From assembly GCF_035621455.1 (NCBI RefSeq), contig NZ_CP141822.1, positions 3,100,001 through 3,164,000 of the forward strand: a stretch of DNA of 64,000 bases, in the 5' to 3' direction. Shown piece by piece: positions 25,534 to 35,756 of the stretch. Each line of letters starts with the position of its first letter. The stretch's first letter is position 1. Made by a program: the position numbers and the translations under genes. Under the pieces are notes generated by a model. That model was given only the letters and a program-made list of their open reading frames with translations. It did no database searches and was not told the origin of the DNA. Origin of the DNA: Vibrio natriegens NBRC 15636 = ATCC 14048 = DSM 759. GTDB lineage: Bacteria > Pseudomonadota > Gammaproteobacteria > Enterobacterales > Vibrionaceae.

Positions 25534-26091
25534 TTAGCCCTGTCTTAATATTTGCGAGGTTTTGGCGTCACGAATTTCACTTGGCTTATCACGCCCGCTG
25601 GTTTCACCACGAAGAATCGCCACCAACTTATCACCCAGCTGCTGCTCAACTTCTTCCGTCGTCATACACGGCGGCAAGCCTGAAAGATTCGCGCTGGTAG
25701 AGGTTAACGGCTTTCCGAATGCATTACACATTTTTTGCACCAAAGGATGATCGGTCACACGAACGGCAATCGAATCAAACTGCCCTGAAACCCAATTAGA
25801 TACTTTATCGCTCGCAGGCATGATCCAAGTGTAAGGACCAGGCCAGGTGGCATGAACTTTATCTAACTGTGCTTGCGTCAGCTGAGACTCGTCAATGTAA
25901 GGTAATAGCTGATCATAGCTGGCAGCAATAAGGATGAGACCCTTTTCTACCGGGCGCTGTTTTAGTTCCAGCAGCTTTTGGATTGCCTCTGGATTATCAG
26001 GATCACACCCGACGCCAAAAACACCTTCTGTTGGATAGGCAATCACTTCGCCTTGCTGTAGTGCATTGAGCACTTGTTCAAAGTTATCCAC
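25534..26091 (-). CDS. tsaC: Threonylcarbamoyl-AMP synthase TsaC
   Basis: A 185-residue YrdC/Sua5 domain protein that makes threonylcarbamoyl-AMP from threonine, bicarbonate and ATP, the precursor of t6A37 in ANN-decoding tRNAs. Typical segments are AYPTEGVFGVGCDP near residues 18-31, LLELKQRPVEKGLILIA near 40-56, WPGPYTWIMPAS and PLTSTSANLSG. It lacks the C-terminal domain of Sua5, so TsaC is right. It is divergent from purEK. Confidence 0.96.
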   Translation of the reverse strand: MDNFEQVLNALQQGEVIAYPTEGVFGVGCDPDNPEAIQKLLELKQRPVEKGLILIAASYDQLLPYIDESQLTQAQLDKVHATWPGPYTWIMPASDKVSNWVSGQFDSIAVRVTDHPLVQKMCNAFGKPLTSTSANLSGLPPCMTTEEVEQQLGDKLVAILRGETSGRDKPSEIRDAKTSQILRQG

Positions 26092-26208
26092 CGATTACTT
26101 CCTGATTATCTGACTGTATTATTTTCTCTATACCTAAGTGTACAAAGATTCATTCTCAGAGACTAAAGCAATTTTTTTATAAAATGTATCAATAGCATTT
26201 ACAAAGGC

Positions 26209-26224
26209 GCGCAAACGTTTGCTT
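26209..26224. promoter_or_regulatory. PurR operator upstream of purEK
   Basis: GCGCAAACGTTTGCTT matches the PurR box consensus ANGCAAACGTTTNCNT. It lies just upstream of a TATAAT -10 (26241-26246) and overlaps the -35 region, so guanine- or hypoxanthine-bound PurR would block the promoter. Confidence 0.88.
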
Positions 26225-26296
26225 GAGATAAAAATCCCCGTATAATGCGCACAAATTTATCAGCTCACCTAATTTTGCAGCTTGAAGGAGTTTGAG

Positions 26297-26782
26297 ATGA
26301 AAGTCGGTATCATCATGGGTTCTAAATCAGATTGGCCAACCATGAAACTAGCAGCGGACATGCTGGATCAATTTGGCGTGTCTTACGAAACAAAAGTGGT
26401 GTCAGCTCACCGTACTCCTCAACTATTGGCTGATTACGCAAGCAGTGCGAAAGAGCGCGGCATCAAAGTAATCATCGCAGGTGCGGGCGGCGCTGCTCAC
26501 CTACCAGGTATGGCGGCGGCATTCACGAGCTTGCCAGTACTTGGCGTTCCAGTTCAGTCACGTGCTCTGAAAGGAATGGACTCTCTGCTGTCTATCGTAC
26601 AAATGCCTAAAGGTATTGCAGTCGGCACGTTAGCGATTGGCGAAGCAGGTGCGGCAAACGCCGGTATCCTGGCAGCACAAATTCTGGGTACGCATGATGA
26701 AAGTATCATGGCGAAGGTAGAAGCATTCCGCAACGAACAGACAGAAACGGTTCTGGCTAACCCAAACCCAGCTGAGGACTAA
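26297..26782 (+). CDS. purE: N5-carboxyaminoimidazole ribonucleotide mutase PurE
   Basis: A 161-residue class I PurE that moves the carboxylate of N5-CAIR to C4 in purine synthesis. [13 protein letters not shown] near residues 4-16, VSAHRTP near 40-46 and [12 protein letters not shown] near 66-77 are diagnostic. ATG 26297 has GAAGGAG seven bases upstream; a TTG at 26282 is in frame but lies within that ribosome site. It is cotranscribed with purK, four bases downstream. Confidence 0.97.
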   Translation: MKVGIIMGSKSDWPTMKLAADMLDQFGVSYETKVVSAHRTPQLLADYASSAKERGIKVIIAGAGGAAHLPGMAAAFTSLPVLGVPVQSRALKGMDSLLSIVQMPKGIAVGTLAIGEAGAANAGILAAQILGTHDESIMAKVEAFRNEQTETVLANPNPAED

Positions 26783-26786
26783 TCGG

Positions 26787-27920
26787 ATGCACGTACTGGT
26801 TCTAGGAGCTGGTCAGTTGGCTCGTATGATGTCTCTGGCTGGTGCACCACTGAATATTCAAATCTCTGCTTACGATGTGGGTAGCGGCAATATCGTTCAC
26901 CCTCTCACTCAACATGTGCTTGGTCATGGTCTGGAAAATGCCATTGAGCAAGTCGATGTGATCACAGCAGAATTCGAACATATCCCTCATGATGTGCTCG
27001 ACATCTGTGAAGAGAGTGGAAAGTTCCTTCCGAGCACAGAAGCGATCAAGGCAGGCGGTGATCGTCGTCTTGAAAAAGCCCTACTCGACAACGCTGGCGT
27101 GCGTAATGCGAAATACTACGTGATTGAAACACGTGAAGATTTTGACCGCGCGATTGAACACGTTGGTATGCCAATGGTACTGAAAAGTGCATTAGGCGGT
27201 TACGATGGTAAAGGCCAATGGCGCTTGAAAGAAGCTTCTCAGGTAGAGACTATCTGGACGGAAATGGCCGAGTGCATCGCAGCAACACCAACCCAAGCTA
27301 TAGTGGCTGAAGAGTTTGTTCCATTTAACTGTGAAGTATCTTTAGTTGGTGCTCGCGGTAAAGATGGCAGCATTGAAGTTTATCCACTGGCAGAGAACGT
27401 GCACACTGATGGTGTACTGAGCCTTTCTACCGCCATTGATGAACCAGAACTTCAAACCCAAGCCAAGCAGATGTTTACTGCGGTTGCAGAAAGTCTGGGG
27501 TATGTTGGCGTGTTAGCCCTAGAGTTTTTCGATGTTGATGGCACTTTACTGGTGAATGAGATCGCGCCACGCGTTCACAACTCAGGTCACTGGACACAGC
27601 AAGGTGCAGAAACCTGTCAGTTTGAAAACCATTTGCGCGCGGTTTGTGGTTTGCCACTAGGCAGCACGAAACTGGTTCGCGAAACGTCGATGGTTAATAT
27701 TCTCGGTGAAGATACTTTGCCAGAAGCTGTATTAGCGATGGATGGTTGCCATATTCATTGGTATGGCAAAGAAAAACGTGCAGGACGCAAGATGGGCCAC
27801 ATTAATGTGTGTGGAGACTATCCTGGCGAACTTCATCGCAGACTATGTGCGTTAGGCAAAGTACTGGATGCAGAGGCTTTTCCTGCCGTGCATGATTTTG
27901 CCAAGCAGTCTCAAGCTTAG
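26787..27920 (+). CDS. purK: N5-carboxyaminoimidazole ribonucleotide synthase PurK
   Basis: A 377-residue ATP-grasp enzyme that carboxylates AIR with bicarbonate. The N-terminal [11 protein letters not shown] (residues 3-13) is followed by the ATP-grasp core ([16 protein letters not shown] near 132-147, [12 protein letters not shown]) and metal-binding [15 protein letters not shown] near 255-269. PurK and PurE act in sequence. A terminator follows. Confidence 0.97.
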   Translation: MHVLVLGAGQLARMMSLAGAPLNIQISAYDVGSGNIVHPLTQHVLGHGLENAIEQVDVITAEFEHIPHDVLDICEESGKFLPSTEAIKAGGDRRLEKALLDNAGVRNAKYYVIETREDFDRAIEHVGMPMVLKSALGGYDGKGQWRLKEASQVETIWTEMAECIAATPTQAIVAEEFVPFNCEVSLVGARGKDGSIEVYPLAENVHTDGVLSLSTAIDEPELQTQAKQMFTAVAESLGYVGVLALEFFDVDGTLLVNEIAPRVHNSGHWTQQGAETCQFENHLRAVCGLPLGSTKLVRETSMVNILGEDTLPEAVLAMDGCHIHWYGKEKRAGRKMGHINVCGDYPGELHRRLCALGKVLDAEAFPAVHDFAKQSQA

Positions 27921-27937
27921 AATCCAGCTAAAAACAA

Positions 27938-27965
27938 CAAAGGGTCGCATCATGCGACCCTTTTT
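27938..27965 (+). terminator. Terminator after purEK
   Basis: The stem AAAGGGTCGCA / TGCGACCCTTT with a three-base loop is followed by T-rich sequence. It may also serve yrdD from the other side. Confidence 0.9.
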
Positions 27966-27980
27966 AATTGGTAGTTTCGT

Positions 27981-28550
27981 TTACTTAGCTTGCGTATGCT
28001 GACACTTGCGGTTAGCGCACTGTAACTTCACCCCGCTGGCGAGCTTCTTCTCAACCAGCAATGAAAAACCGCACGCTTCGCAACGGCCTTTGACCGGTGG
28101 CAGGTTCACGGCAAACTTACATTTCGGGTAGTTATCACACGCATAAAATGTTTTGCCGAAGCGGGTCTTACGCTCAACTAAATGACCTTTACCACATTCA
28201 GGACAAGCATGCTGTTCTTGTGACTGCTTTTCCGGCTCTGGCTGGTTAATAGACTCAATATGATGACAAGCTGGGTAACTGCTGCACCCGACAAACATGC
28301 CATAACGACCCTGGCGCAACACCAACTCATTGCCACAGTCAGGGCAAGGTACGCCCAACTCTTTGACGATGTGACCATCGTTACTGTGCAGTGCTTTGAT
28401 GTAATCACAACCTGGGTACTGGCTACAGCCCAAGAATGGACCATGCTTACCGTGTTTGAGCGTCAACGCTGATCCACACTTAGGGCACGGCTCATGTTCG
28501 AGCGCATGTTCATGGGCAGAGAAAAGGTTGTTGTCGATTTTACTACTCAT
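27981..28550 (-). CDS. Topoisomerase-type zinc finger protein YrdD
   Basis: A 189-residue protein made of zinc ribbons like those at the C-terminus of topoisomerase I. Three complete CX2C...C motifs are seen: CPKCGSALTLKHG, CPDCGNELVLRQG and CPECGKGHLVERK, each followed by a second Cys pair (CSQYPGC, CSSYPAC, CDNYPKC). A fourth partial ribbon (CEACGF ... CANRKC) follows. It probably binds single-stranded nucleic acid; the role is not known. It sits beside smg and dprA, as in many gammaproteobacteria. Confidence 0.9.
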   Translation of the reverse strand: MSSKIDNNLFSAHEHALEHEPCPKCGSALTLKHGKHGPFLGCSQYPGCDYIKALHSNDGHIVKELGVPCPDCGNELVLRQGRYGMFVGCSSYPACHHIESINQPEPEKQSQEQHACPECGKGHLVERKTRFGKTFYACDNYPKCKFAVNLPPVKGRCEACGFSLLVEKKLASGVKLQCANRKCQHTQAK

Positions 28551-28632
28551 ACTTACCGTTTAATTGAAAGACACACCAAATACACAAGCTCGTGTTCACA
28601 TCCAACGGAACACGAACTTGTTGGGATTAGGC

Positions 28633-29112
28633 TTAATGAAGGATCCCTTGTTCTTTGGTATACAACAGCTCTTCCATCAGCGTATAAGCGTTCTCATTGC
28701 CGGGTACATTAAACAGCACCATCAGAATGATCCATTTGAGGTCTTCAAGCTCAAATTCGTTTGTTTCCAGTCCCATCACCCGATCAATCACCATTTCACG
28801 AGTTTCTGTTGTTAGGACATTAATTTGCTCGAGGAATAACAAAAAGCCTCGGCATTCCAGATCCAAACGCTGCATCTCTTTCGCAGTGTAGATACGAGTC
28901 GATGACGATGCGATACAAGCCGATATAGCAGAAGATGTATCACTTTGCTGCAGCGCGGCAAGCTCTTCTAACCAGACAAGGGCTTTGTAGATATCTTTTT
29001 GCTGGAAGCCTGCACGAAGCAACTCATCTTCCAACTCGTCTTGTTCGACCTGTAACTCTGCATCGCTATGGATGTAGGTTTCGAATAGATACATCAGTAT
29101 ATCCATCATCAT
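28633..29112 (-). CDS. smg: Smg family protein (DUF494)
   Basis: A 159-residue acidic, mainly helical cytoplasmic protein. [15 protein letters not shown] at the start and the conserved C-terminal [13 protein letters not shown] place it in the DUF494/Smg family. Its function is not established. It starts two bases after the dprA stop, so the two are translated from one message; three ATG codons in a row leave the exact start open by two residues. Confidence 0.92.
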   Translation of the reverse strand: MMMDILMYLFETYIHSDAELQVEQDELEDELLRAGFQQKDIYKALVWLEELAALQQSDTSSAISACIASSSTRIYTAKEMQRLDLECRGFLLFLEQINVLTTETREMVIDRVMGLETNEFELEDLKWIILMVLFNVPGNENAYTLMEELLYTKEQGILH

Positions 29113-29114
29113 AG

Positions 29115-30224
29115 CTAGCCCCTCCCCTTTCGAATATAGCCACCTGAAACTGCAACAACGTGCCCTGAGAGCTCAAGCTCTAAGAGCTGCATCATGACTT
29201 CCTGGACAGGTATATTGGTCCTGCTTGCAAGAATATCAACTGGTGTAGCCTCATTTCCTACGTTAGCTAACAGCTGAGGAAATGGCAATTCTTCTTCATC
29301 AATTAAGGTAGAAAATAAATCTCTGCTCTGATTAACAGACCAATCAAGTAATGACTGTATTTCATCGAGTACATCTTTTGTCTTTTCTACGAGGCAAGCA
29401 CCATTGCGAATCAAATGATTTCCGCCACTGGCATTTTTCGCATTAATAGAAGCGGGCAGAGCAAACACTTCTCGTCCTTGCTCAAGCGCATAACGGGCCG
29501 TAATTAAAGAACCGCTTTTCTCTGCCGCTTCGACAACAAACACCCCCAGAGATAACCCACTAATAATTCGGTTGCGACGTGGAAAGTGTTCCGGCCTTGG
29601 TTTCGCATTGGGGCGAAATTCTGAAATCAGTGCACCGCTATCTGCGACGCGCTGCGCCAACCCCCGGTGCCGCGCTGGGTAAATATGAGCTAAGCCAGAA
29701 CCAAGAACTGCTATCGTCTTTCCTCCCGCTTGCAACGCTCCGTCATGCGCATGACCATCAATGCCCAAAGCTAATCCACTGGTTACAATAAGATCATTAC
29801 TGACGAAATCTGCAGCAAAGTGTCGGGCGTACTGTAATCCGTCAACACTCGCGTTACGGCTTCCCACTATAGCAATCTGAGGCTGAGATAAACACGTAGG
29901 ATCGCCTTGCAAAAACAACAGGGGCGGCGGTGCAACAATCTGTTTAAGTAGCGGAGGGTAAAGCGGATCATCTAAAGTCAGAATATGGTGGTTCGAAGCG
30001 ATCTCTTTCCAATTGAGGCAAGCTTCAACTTCTTTATCGGCTGACGTCCAAGCCTGAAGTTGCTTCTGACTTAGTCCAAGGCGCTGCAGGTATTCATGAG
30101 AGGAGTTGATGATGTTTCGAGGCGTGTCTTTTGCAAGTAACTTATTCAGCTTGACCCCGCCTATGCCTGGCAAGCAACTTAGCTTCAGCCAGGCAACAAG
30201 GTCATTCTCATTGAGTGGTTTCAT
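29115..30224 (-). CDS. dprA: DNA-processing protein DprA
   Basis: A 369-residue protein that binds incoming single-stranded DNA and loads RecA during natural transformation. It has an N-terminal helix-hairpin-helix-like region ([13 protein letters not shown]), a Rossmann-like core with [29 protein letters not shown] and [20 protein letters not shown], and a C-terminal winged-helix domain (about 300-365). ATG 30224 is chosen; a TTG at 30245 would add seven residues. It overlaps the end of the lysM gene by 17 bases. Confidence 0.95.
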   Translation of the reverse strand: MKPLNENDLVAWLKLSCLPGIGGVKLNKLLAKDTPRNIINSSHEYLQRLGLSQKQLQAWTSADKEVEACLNWKEIASNHHILTLDDPLYPPLLKQIVAPPPLLFLQGDPTCLSQPQIAIVGSRNASVDGLQYARHFAADFVSNDLIVTSGLALGIDGHAHDGALQAGGKTIAVLGSGLAHIYPARHRGLAQRVADSGALISEFRPNAKPRPEHFPRRNRIISGLSLGVFVVEAAEKSGSLITARYALEQGREVFALPASINAKNASGGNHLIRNGACLVEKTKDVLDEIQSLLDWSVNQSRDLFSTLIDEEELPFPQLLANVGNEATPVDILASRTNIPVQEVMMQLLELELSGHVVAVSGGYIRKGRG

Positions 30225-31302
30225 CTGTGACAGGCACTTCAGCAAGAGGCGAAACGACCGTTACCTCGTTACTAATTGGTTTAGTACTGTTAGTGATCAA
30301 AGCCAAGCTGAAGTATTCATAAGGACGGATTACCAGCAGTTCACCCACTTTACTTTGGGGCAGAATAATTGGTTTATCGAATAAACCCACCTCTTTTTGG
30401 AAGCCATCGCCATCTTTAGCAACCGGATGAGCGTCTTCTTTGAGGTCAAACACACTGCCTTGTTTCTGCTTATCCGCCGTCCCTTTATCAATAACAACAA
30501 CCTGATTGGTTGAACTGAAGCGAATACCTTCGATATTTCCCAGGAGCTTCGCAGTGCTCCCCTGCGGCGAAGGAAGGGGATAGAACGTCGTGGAAAACTC
30601 GCCACTCTCTACCATTTGATTTGGTAAGGCGATGTCATTACGGAGAATTTCTTGCAACTGAGCGGTGATTTTTAATCCAGAAAACGCTTCAGATGCATCC
30701 ACCAACTCCCCTTTTGCGATCAAGCGCAATGCGGTGATTTCCTTTGAAACGTCTTCACGAGAGAAAGTCTCGACCGGGCGGTAAATCGCCCATTCCGTCG
30801 CGGTATGCTCACCGCTGATGTACAACACATCTTCTGCGGTCAAATACCGACTGCCTTTGGAACTGCCCATCACTTTGACTGCATTGTCGAGCGTCTCTTT
30901 ATCCACCAGTCGGTCAGAACTGAGATAAGGCATCACCAGACCTTCCGCAACCGTCGGCACAGCCTTCTTTTCGGTAATACGAGCCTGTGGACTCAGTTTT
31001 TTAACGGGCTTTAAGCTCAGGACTGGCTGACCGTTAATCCATACCAGAGACAACTTATCTCCGGGATAAATCAAATGTGGATTATCTATCTCTGGGTTAA
31101 TTTGCCACAAGCGGGGCCACAACCACGGACTGTCCAGATACATCGCCGAAATGTCCCACAGGGTATCGCCTTTCACTACCACATAGGTTTGTGGGGCATC
31201 CGCTTTGACTGCGAGCGGTTTAGAGTCAGCGTTTGCTGCTGCAGTGAAGGAGAATAGTAACGGCAACATAATGCTGGAAACATTGCGAAAAATGCGATTC
31301 AT
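30208..31302 (-). CDS. LysM domain exported protein
   Basis: A 364-residue exported protein: signal peptide (residues 1 to about 25, ending AANA), one LysM peptidoglycan-binding domain (about 39-87; YVVVKGDTLWDISAMYLDSPW, IYPGDKLSLVW), and a long C-terminal region of unknown fold. Genes of this type stand before dprA in many gammaproteobacteria. ATG 31302 has GAGGGG upstream; the ATG nine bases earlier overlaps that site. It is divergent from def. Confidence 0.88.
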   Translation of the reverse strand: MNRIFRNVSSIMLPLLFSFTAAANADSKPLAVKADAPQTYVVVKGDTLWDISAMYLDSPWLWPRLWQINPEIDNPHLIYPGDKLSLVWINGQPVLSLKPVKKLSPQARITEKKAVPTVAEGLVMPYLSSDRLVDKETLDNAVKVMGSSKGSRYLTAEDVLYISGEHTATEWAIYRPVETFSREDVSKEITALRLIAKGELVDASEAFSGLKITAQLQEILRNDIALPNQMVESGEFSTTFYPLPSPQGSTAKLLGNIEGIRFSSTNQVVVIDKGTADKQKQGSVFDLKEDAHPVAKDGDGFQKEVGLFDKPIILPQSKVGELLVIRPYEYFSLALITNSTKPISNEVTVVSPLAEVPVTDETTQ

Positions 31303-31440
31303 GCCCCTCATCCTTGGTCTATTAAGCAGTAGTTGGTATGGAAATTAATGCAAGGATGCTGTCATTTAGGTCATAAAATGTCTAGAATTGAGCCAACAAG
31401 GTTTGTGCTGTTTCGGCACAGTTCAATATTTCGAGTGAAT

Positions 31441-31959
31441 ATGTCTGTATTACAAGTATTAACATTTCCAGATGATCGCCTACGCACAGTAGCTAAGCCT
31501 GTGGAAGAGGTGACACCTGAAATTCAAAAAATCGTCGATGATATGATTGAAACCATGTACGACGAAGAAGGTATTGGCCTTGCTGCAACGCAGGTTGATA
31601 TTCATAAGCGTATCGTAGTGATTGATATTTCAGAAACTCGTGATGAGCCAATGGTGCTTATCAACCCTGAGATTCTGGAAAAGCGCGGCGAAGATGGCAT
31701 CGAAGAAGGCTGTCTATCGGTACCGGGTGCTCGCGCCCTTGTGCCTCGCGCGGCCGAGGTTACCGTTAAAGCATTAGATCGCGACGGCAAAGAATTTACC
31801 TTTGACGCTGACGACCTGCTAGCGATTTGTGTTCAACACGAACTCGATCACCTACAAGGTAAATTGTTCGTTGATTATCTATCGCCTCTGAAGCGTAAAC
31901 GCATTCAGGAAAAGCTGGCAAAGATCAAACGCTACAACGAAAAGCAGCTAAACGCTTAA
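31441..31959 (+). CDS. def: Peptide deformylase Def
   Basis: A 172-residue Fe(II)/Zn metallohydrolase that removes the formyl group from nascent proteins. All three motifs are intact: GIGLAATQ near residues 44-51, EGCLSVPG with the metal Cys near 89-96, and QHELDHL (HEXXH) near 132-138. ATG 31441 gives the standard N-terminus [14 protein letters not shown]; an open frame 36 codons upstream looks non-coding. It is paired with fmt. Confidence 0.97.
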   Translation: MSVLQVLTFPDDRLRTVAKPVEEVTPEIQKIVDDMIETMYDEEGIGLAATQVDIHKRIVVIDISETRDEPMVLINPEILEKRGEDGIEEGCLSVPGARALVPRAAEVTVKALDRDGKEFTFDADDLLAICVQHELDHLQGKLFVDYLSPLKRKRIQEKLAKIKRYNEKQLNA

Positions 31960-31993
31960 TCGCGACCCATACCAATTTAGAAGGAAGTCTACC

Positions 31994-32941
31994 TTGAGTC
32001 AGTCTTTACGTATTGTCTTTGCAGGTACTCCGGATTTCGCCGCCCGTCACTTGGCGGCGTTGTTGTCTTCGGAGCACGAAGTAATTGCAGTGTATACTCA
32101 ACCAGACCGCCCTGCGGGTCGCGGTAAAAAGCTTACTGCAAGCCCGGTTAAAAACATTGCACTAGAACACGACATCCCTGTTTATCAACCAGAAAACTTC
32201 AAATCAGATGAAGCGAAACAAGCGCTGGCTGATCTGAACGCCGATATCATGGTTGTTGTGGCTTATGGCCTTCTACTACCACAAGCGGTATTAGACACGC
32301 CTAAGCTCGGTTGTATTAACGTACACGGTTCTATCCTGCCTCGCTGGCGTGGTGCGGCACCAATCCAACGTTCTATTTGGGCAGGTGATGCAGAAACTGG
32401 CGTAACCATCATGCAGATGGATATTGGTCTGGATACGGGTGATATGCTGAAAATCGCGACGCTACCAATCGAAGCGACGGATACCAGCGCATCTATGTAC
32501 GAAAAGCTTGCCGACCTTGGCCCGCAAGCGCTGATTGATTGTCTGGCAGATATCGCTGCGGATAAAGCAGTGCCAGTTAAGCAAGATGATGAGCTCGCAA
32601 ACTACGCGAAAAAGCTTAGCAAAGAAGAAGCTCGTATCAACTGGAGCGACGACGCTGCACACATCGAGCGTTGCGTTCGTGCATTCAATCCTTGGCCTAT
32701 GAGCCATTTTGAAGCGGCTGAGAACAGCATCAAGGTTTGGCAAAGCCGAGTCGCTGAGCAAACCAGCAATAAGCCAGCAGGCACGATTGTGCAAGCAGAC
32801 AAAACAGGTATCTATGTAGCGACAGGCAATGGCGTATTAGTTCTGGAGCAACTACAGGTTCCTGGTAAAAAAGCCATGCCAGTTCAAGACATTCTGAACT
32901 CGCGTGCATCTTGGTTTGAAGTTGGCACCCAGCTGATTTAA
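31994..32941 (+). CDS. fmt: Methionyl-tRNA formyltransferase Fmt
   Basis: A 315-residue enzyme that formylates initiator Met-tRNA with 10-formyltetrahydrofolate. The N-terminal domain has [12 protein letters not shown] near residues 9-20 and [20 protein letters not shown] near 103-122, with the catalytic Asn and His; then GLDTGDML. The C-terminal OB-fold begins near 210. The start is TTG 31994, supported by AAGGAAG upstream and the conserved N-terminus. Confidence 0.97.
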   Translation: MSQSLRIVFAGTPDFAARHLAALLSSEHEVIAVYTQPDRPAGRGKKLTASPVKNIALEHDIPVYQPENFKSDEAKQALADLNADIMVVVAYGLLLPQAVLDTPKLGCINVHGSILPRWRGAAPIQRSIWAGDAETGVTIMQMDIGLDTGDMLKIATLPIEATDTSASMYEKLADLGPQALIDCLADIAADKAVPVKQDDELANYAKKLSKEEARINWSDDAAHIERCVRAFNPWPMSHFEAAENSIKVWQSRVAEQTSNKPAGTIVQADKTGIYVATGNGVLVLEQLQVPGKKAMPVQDILNSRASWFEVGTQLI

Positions 32942-32983
32942 GCCATACTAGGGTGAGTTATTCCCCTAATAATACGAACTTTT

Positions 32984-33009
32984 AGAGGGCAGAGATGCCC
33001 TCCTTTACT
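32984..33009 (+). terminator. Weak terminator-like hairpin between fmt and rsmB
   Basis: The stem GAGGGCA / TGCCCTC with loop GAGA is followed by CTTTACTTT. The T-run is broken, so it may only attenuate, or protect the fmt 3' end. Confidence 0.45.
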
Positions 33010-33023
33010 TTAAGGTACTCATC

Positions 33024-34307
33024 ATGAATGTTCGCGCTGCGGCTGCCAACGTCCTGTATCTTGTCGTCGACAAGGGCCATTCTCTTTCTAGCGCTCTACC
33101 AGCGGCTCAACAAACCATCCGACCTCGTGATCACGCGCTTTTGCAAGAGATCTGTTACGGAGCACTTCGCTACTTACCTCGCCTTGAAACCATTTCAAGC
33201 CAGCTAATGGATAAGCCTCTGAAAGGTAAACAGCGTGTTTTCCATCACTTAATCCTGGTTGGTATTTATCAGCTGAGCTTTATGCGTATTCCTGCGCATG
33301 CAGCCGTTGGCGAAACCGTTGAAGGCACTAAAGATTTAAAAGGCCCTCGCCTACGTGGTCTGATTAATGCGGTATTACGTAATTACCAACGCAATCAGGA
33401 AGAACTTGACGAGATTGCCGTTAGTCACAACGCTGGCAAGTATGGTCACCCAAGTTGGCTACTTAAGCTGCTGCAAGACGCTTACCCAGAGCAGTGGGAA
33501 AGCATTGTCGATGCCAACAATCAGAAAGCGCCAATGTGGCTGCGGGTTAACCACCAGCACCATAATCGTGATGAATATCTGGCACTACTCAAAAATGAAA
33601 ACATTGAGGCCACGCCGCACACAGAGGCAATGGACGCGCTAAAATTGGCTGCGCCATGCGATGTGACCAAGTTGCCTGGGTTTGAGAAAGGCTGGGTATC
33701 GGTACAAGATGCTGCGGCTCAGCTTTCAATTAACTACCTAGAGCCAAAAGACGGTGAGTTGATTCTGGATTGCTGCGCAGCACCAGGTGGCAAAACCGCA
33801 CATATTCTTGAGCGTACATCCGGTAGTGAAGTGGTCGCGATTGACTGTGACGACACTCGCCTGAAACGCGTACATGAAAACCTGAAGCGTCTCAATCTTC
33901 AGGCAAAAGTGGTTTGCGGCGATGCACGTAATCCTCAAGAATGGTGGCAAGGTGAGCAATTTGACCGCATCTTGCTGGATGCGCCGTGTTCTGCGACGGG
34001 CGTGATTCGTCGTCACCCTGATATCAAATGGTTGCGCCGAGCCGACGACATTGCGGCATTAGCAGAGCTGCAAAGCGAAATTTTCGATGCGATGTGGACA
34101 CAGCTAAAACCAGGCGGCACAATGGTTTATGCAACTTGTTCAATCACTCCACAAGAAAACGTAGAGCAAGTGAAAGCATTCTTAGCTCGCACCGCTGATG
34201 CGAAATTGCTGGATTCTGACCCTGAACACCCTGGTCGTCAAATTCTACCAGGTGAAGAAGACATGGATGGATTCTACTACGCTGTGCTGACGAAAACACA
34301 CGCGTAA
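33024..34307 (+). CDS. rsmB: 16S rRNA m5C967 methyltransferase RsmB
   Basis: A 427-residue enzyme with an N-terminal NusB-like RNA-binding domain (about 1-130) and a Rossmann methyltransferase. The SAM site is [16 protein letters not shown] near residues 249-264; the paired catalytic cysteines are in [16 protein letters not shown] and [16 protein letters not shown]. It methylates C967 of 16S rRNA. It is part of the conserved def-fmt-rsmB-trkA run. Confidence 0.96.
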   Translation: MNVRAAAANVLYLVVDKGHSLSSALPAAQQTIRPRDHALLQEICYGALRYLPRLETISSQLMDKPLKGKQRVFHHLILVGIYQLSFMRIPAHAAVGETVEGTKDLKGPRLRGLINAVLRNYQRNQEELDEIAVSHNAGKYGHPSWLLKLLQDAYPEQWESIVDANNQKAPMWLRVNHQHHNRDEYLALLKNENIEATPHTEAMDALKLAAPCDVTKLPGFEKGWVSVQDAAAQLSINYLEPKDGELILDCCAAPGGKTAHILERTSGSEVVAIDCDDTRLKRVHENLKRLNLQAKVVCGDARNPQEWWQGEQFDRILLDAPCSATGVIRRHPDIKWLRRADDIAALAELQSEIFDAMWTQLKPGGTMVYATCSITPQENVEQVKAFLARTADAKLLDSDPEHPGRQILPGEEDMDGFYYAVLTKTHA

Positions 34308-34320
34308 CAGCAGGCTAAAT

Positions 34321-34352
34321 AGGGCGATTGGAGTCATTCAATCGCCTTTTTC
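34321..34352 (+). terminator. Terminator after rsmB
   Basis: The stem GGCGATTG / CAATCGCC with an eight-base loop is followed by TTTTTC. It separates rsmB from trkA at least partly. Confidence 0.75.
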
Positions 34353-34370
34353 AGATAACGAGAAAAGAGT

Positions 34371-35747
34371 ATGAAGATCATTATTCTTGGTGCTGGTCAG
34401 GTTGGCGGCACACTGGCAGAAAACCTGGTTGGTGAGAACAACGACATCACTATCGTCGATAACAATTCTGACCGACTGCGTGAACTACAGGACAAATATG
34501 ACCTGCGTGTGGTCAATGGCCACGCAAGCCATCCGGATGTACTCCACGAAGCTGGCGCGCAAGATGCCGACATGCTGGTTGCAGTCACCAACACTGACGA
34601 AACCAACATGGCAGCATGTCAGGTAGCCTTCACTCTGTTTAACACACCTAACCGTGTTGCACGTATCCGTTCGCCTGAGTATCTGGCAGAAAAAGAAGCC
34701 CTATTTAAGTCTGGTGCGATCCCCGTCGACCACCTGATTGCACCAGAAGAGCTGGTAACCAGCTATATCGAACGTCTGATCCAATATCCTGGTGCACTAC
34801 AGGTAGTCAGCTTTGCTGAGCAGAAAGTCAGCCTGGTTGCCGTAAAAGCCTACTATGGCGGCCCATTGGTGGGTAACGCACTCTCAGCACTACGAGAGCA
34901 CATGCCTCATATCGATACCCGAGTAGCGGCAATCTTCCGTCAGGGTCGTCCGATTCGTCCGCAAGGCACGACTATCATTGAAGCTGATGATGAAGTGTTC
35001 TTTGTCGCGGCAAGTAATCATATTCGCTCCGTAATGAGTGAACTACAGCGCCTTGAGAAGCCTTACCGCCGTATTATGATTGTTGGTGGTGGTAACATCG
35101 GTGCGAGCTTAGCAAAACGCTTAGAGCAGACCTACAGCGTGAAATTAATCGAGCGAAACTACCAACGCGCTGAACAGTTGTCTGAGCAGCTCGGTAACAC
35201 CATCGTCTTCTGTGGTGATGCTGCCGACCAAGAGCTGTTAACCGAAGAAAACATCGATCAGGTCGACGTGTTCATTGCGCTGACCAACGAAGATGAAACC
35301 AACATCATGTCCGCGATGCTGGCAAAACGCATGGGTGCCAAAAAGGTAATGGTACTGATTCAGCGTGGTGCCTATGTCGATCTTGTACAAGGTGGTGTGA
35401 TTGATGTGGCCATTTCGCCTCAGCAAGCGACCATTTCCGCATTGCTGACCCACGTTCGCCGTGCCGATATTGTTAACGTATCTTCGCTACGCCGCGGTGC
35501 AGCGGAAGCGATCGAAGCCGTTGCCCACGGTGATGAAACCACATCGAAAGTTGTCGGTCGCGCCATTGGGGATATTAAACTTCCACCAGGAACCACCATC
35601 GGTGCCATTGTTCGTGGCGAAGAAGTACTTATCGCTCACGACCGCACTATCATCGAACAAGATGACCATGTTGTGATGTTCCTGGTCGACAAAAAGTACG
35701 TACCAGACGTCGAAGCTCTGTTCCAGCCGAGCCCATTCTTCCTCTAG
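34371..35747 (+). CDS. trkA: Trk potassium uptake regulatory subunit TrkA
   Basis: A 458-residue peripheral membrane protein with two RCK units, each an NAD-binding Rossmann domain plus Trk[15 protein letters not shown] (residues 7-19) and [15 protein letters not shown] (near 240-254) are the two nucleotide-binding loops. Nucleotide binding gates the TrkH channel. It is followed by trkH nine bases later, so both subunits come from one message. Confidence 0.97.
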   Translation: MKIIILGAGQVGGTLAENLVGENNDITIVDNNSDRLRELQDKYDLRVVNGHASHPDVLHEAGAQDADMLVAVTNTDETNMAACQVAFTLFNTPNRVARIRSPEYLAEKEALFKSGAIPVDHLIAPEELVTSYIERLIQYPGALQVVSFAEQKVSLVAVKAYYGGPLVGNALSALREHMPHIDTRVAAIFRQGRPIRPQGTTIIEADDEVFFVAASNHIRSVMSELQRLEKPYRRIMIVGGGNIGASLAKRLEQTYSVKLIERNYQRAEQLSEQLGNTIVFCGDAADQELLTEENIDQVDVFIALTNEDETNIMSAMLAKRMGAKKVMVLIQRGAYVDLVQGGVIDVAISPQQATISALLTHVRRADIVNVSSLRRGAAEAIEAVAHGDETTSKVVGRAIGDIKLPPGTTIGAIVRGEEVLIAHDRTIIEQDDHVVMFLVDKKYVPDVEALFQPSPFFL

Positions 35748-35756
35748 GACTCTCTT

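Noticed and set aside
31333..31440. 36-residue N-terminal extension of Def
   Set aside because: The family start MSVLQVL lies at 31441, and the extension shows no conservation pattern.
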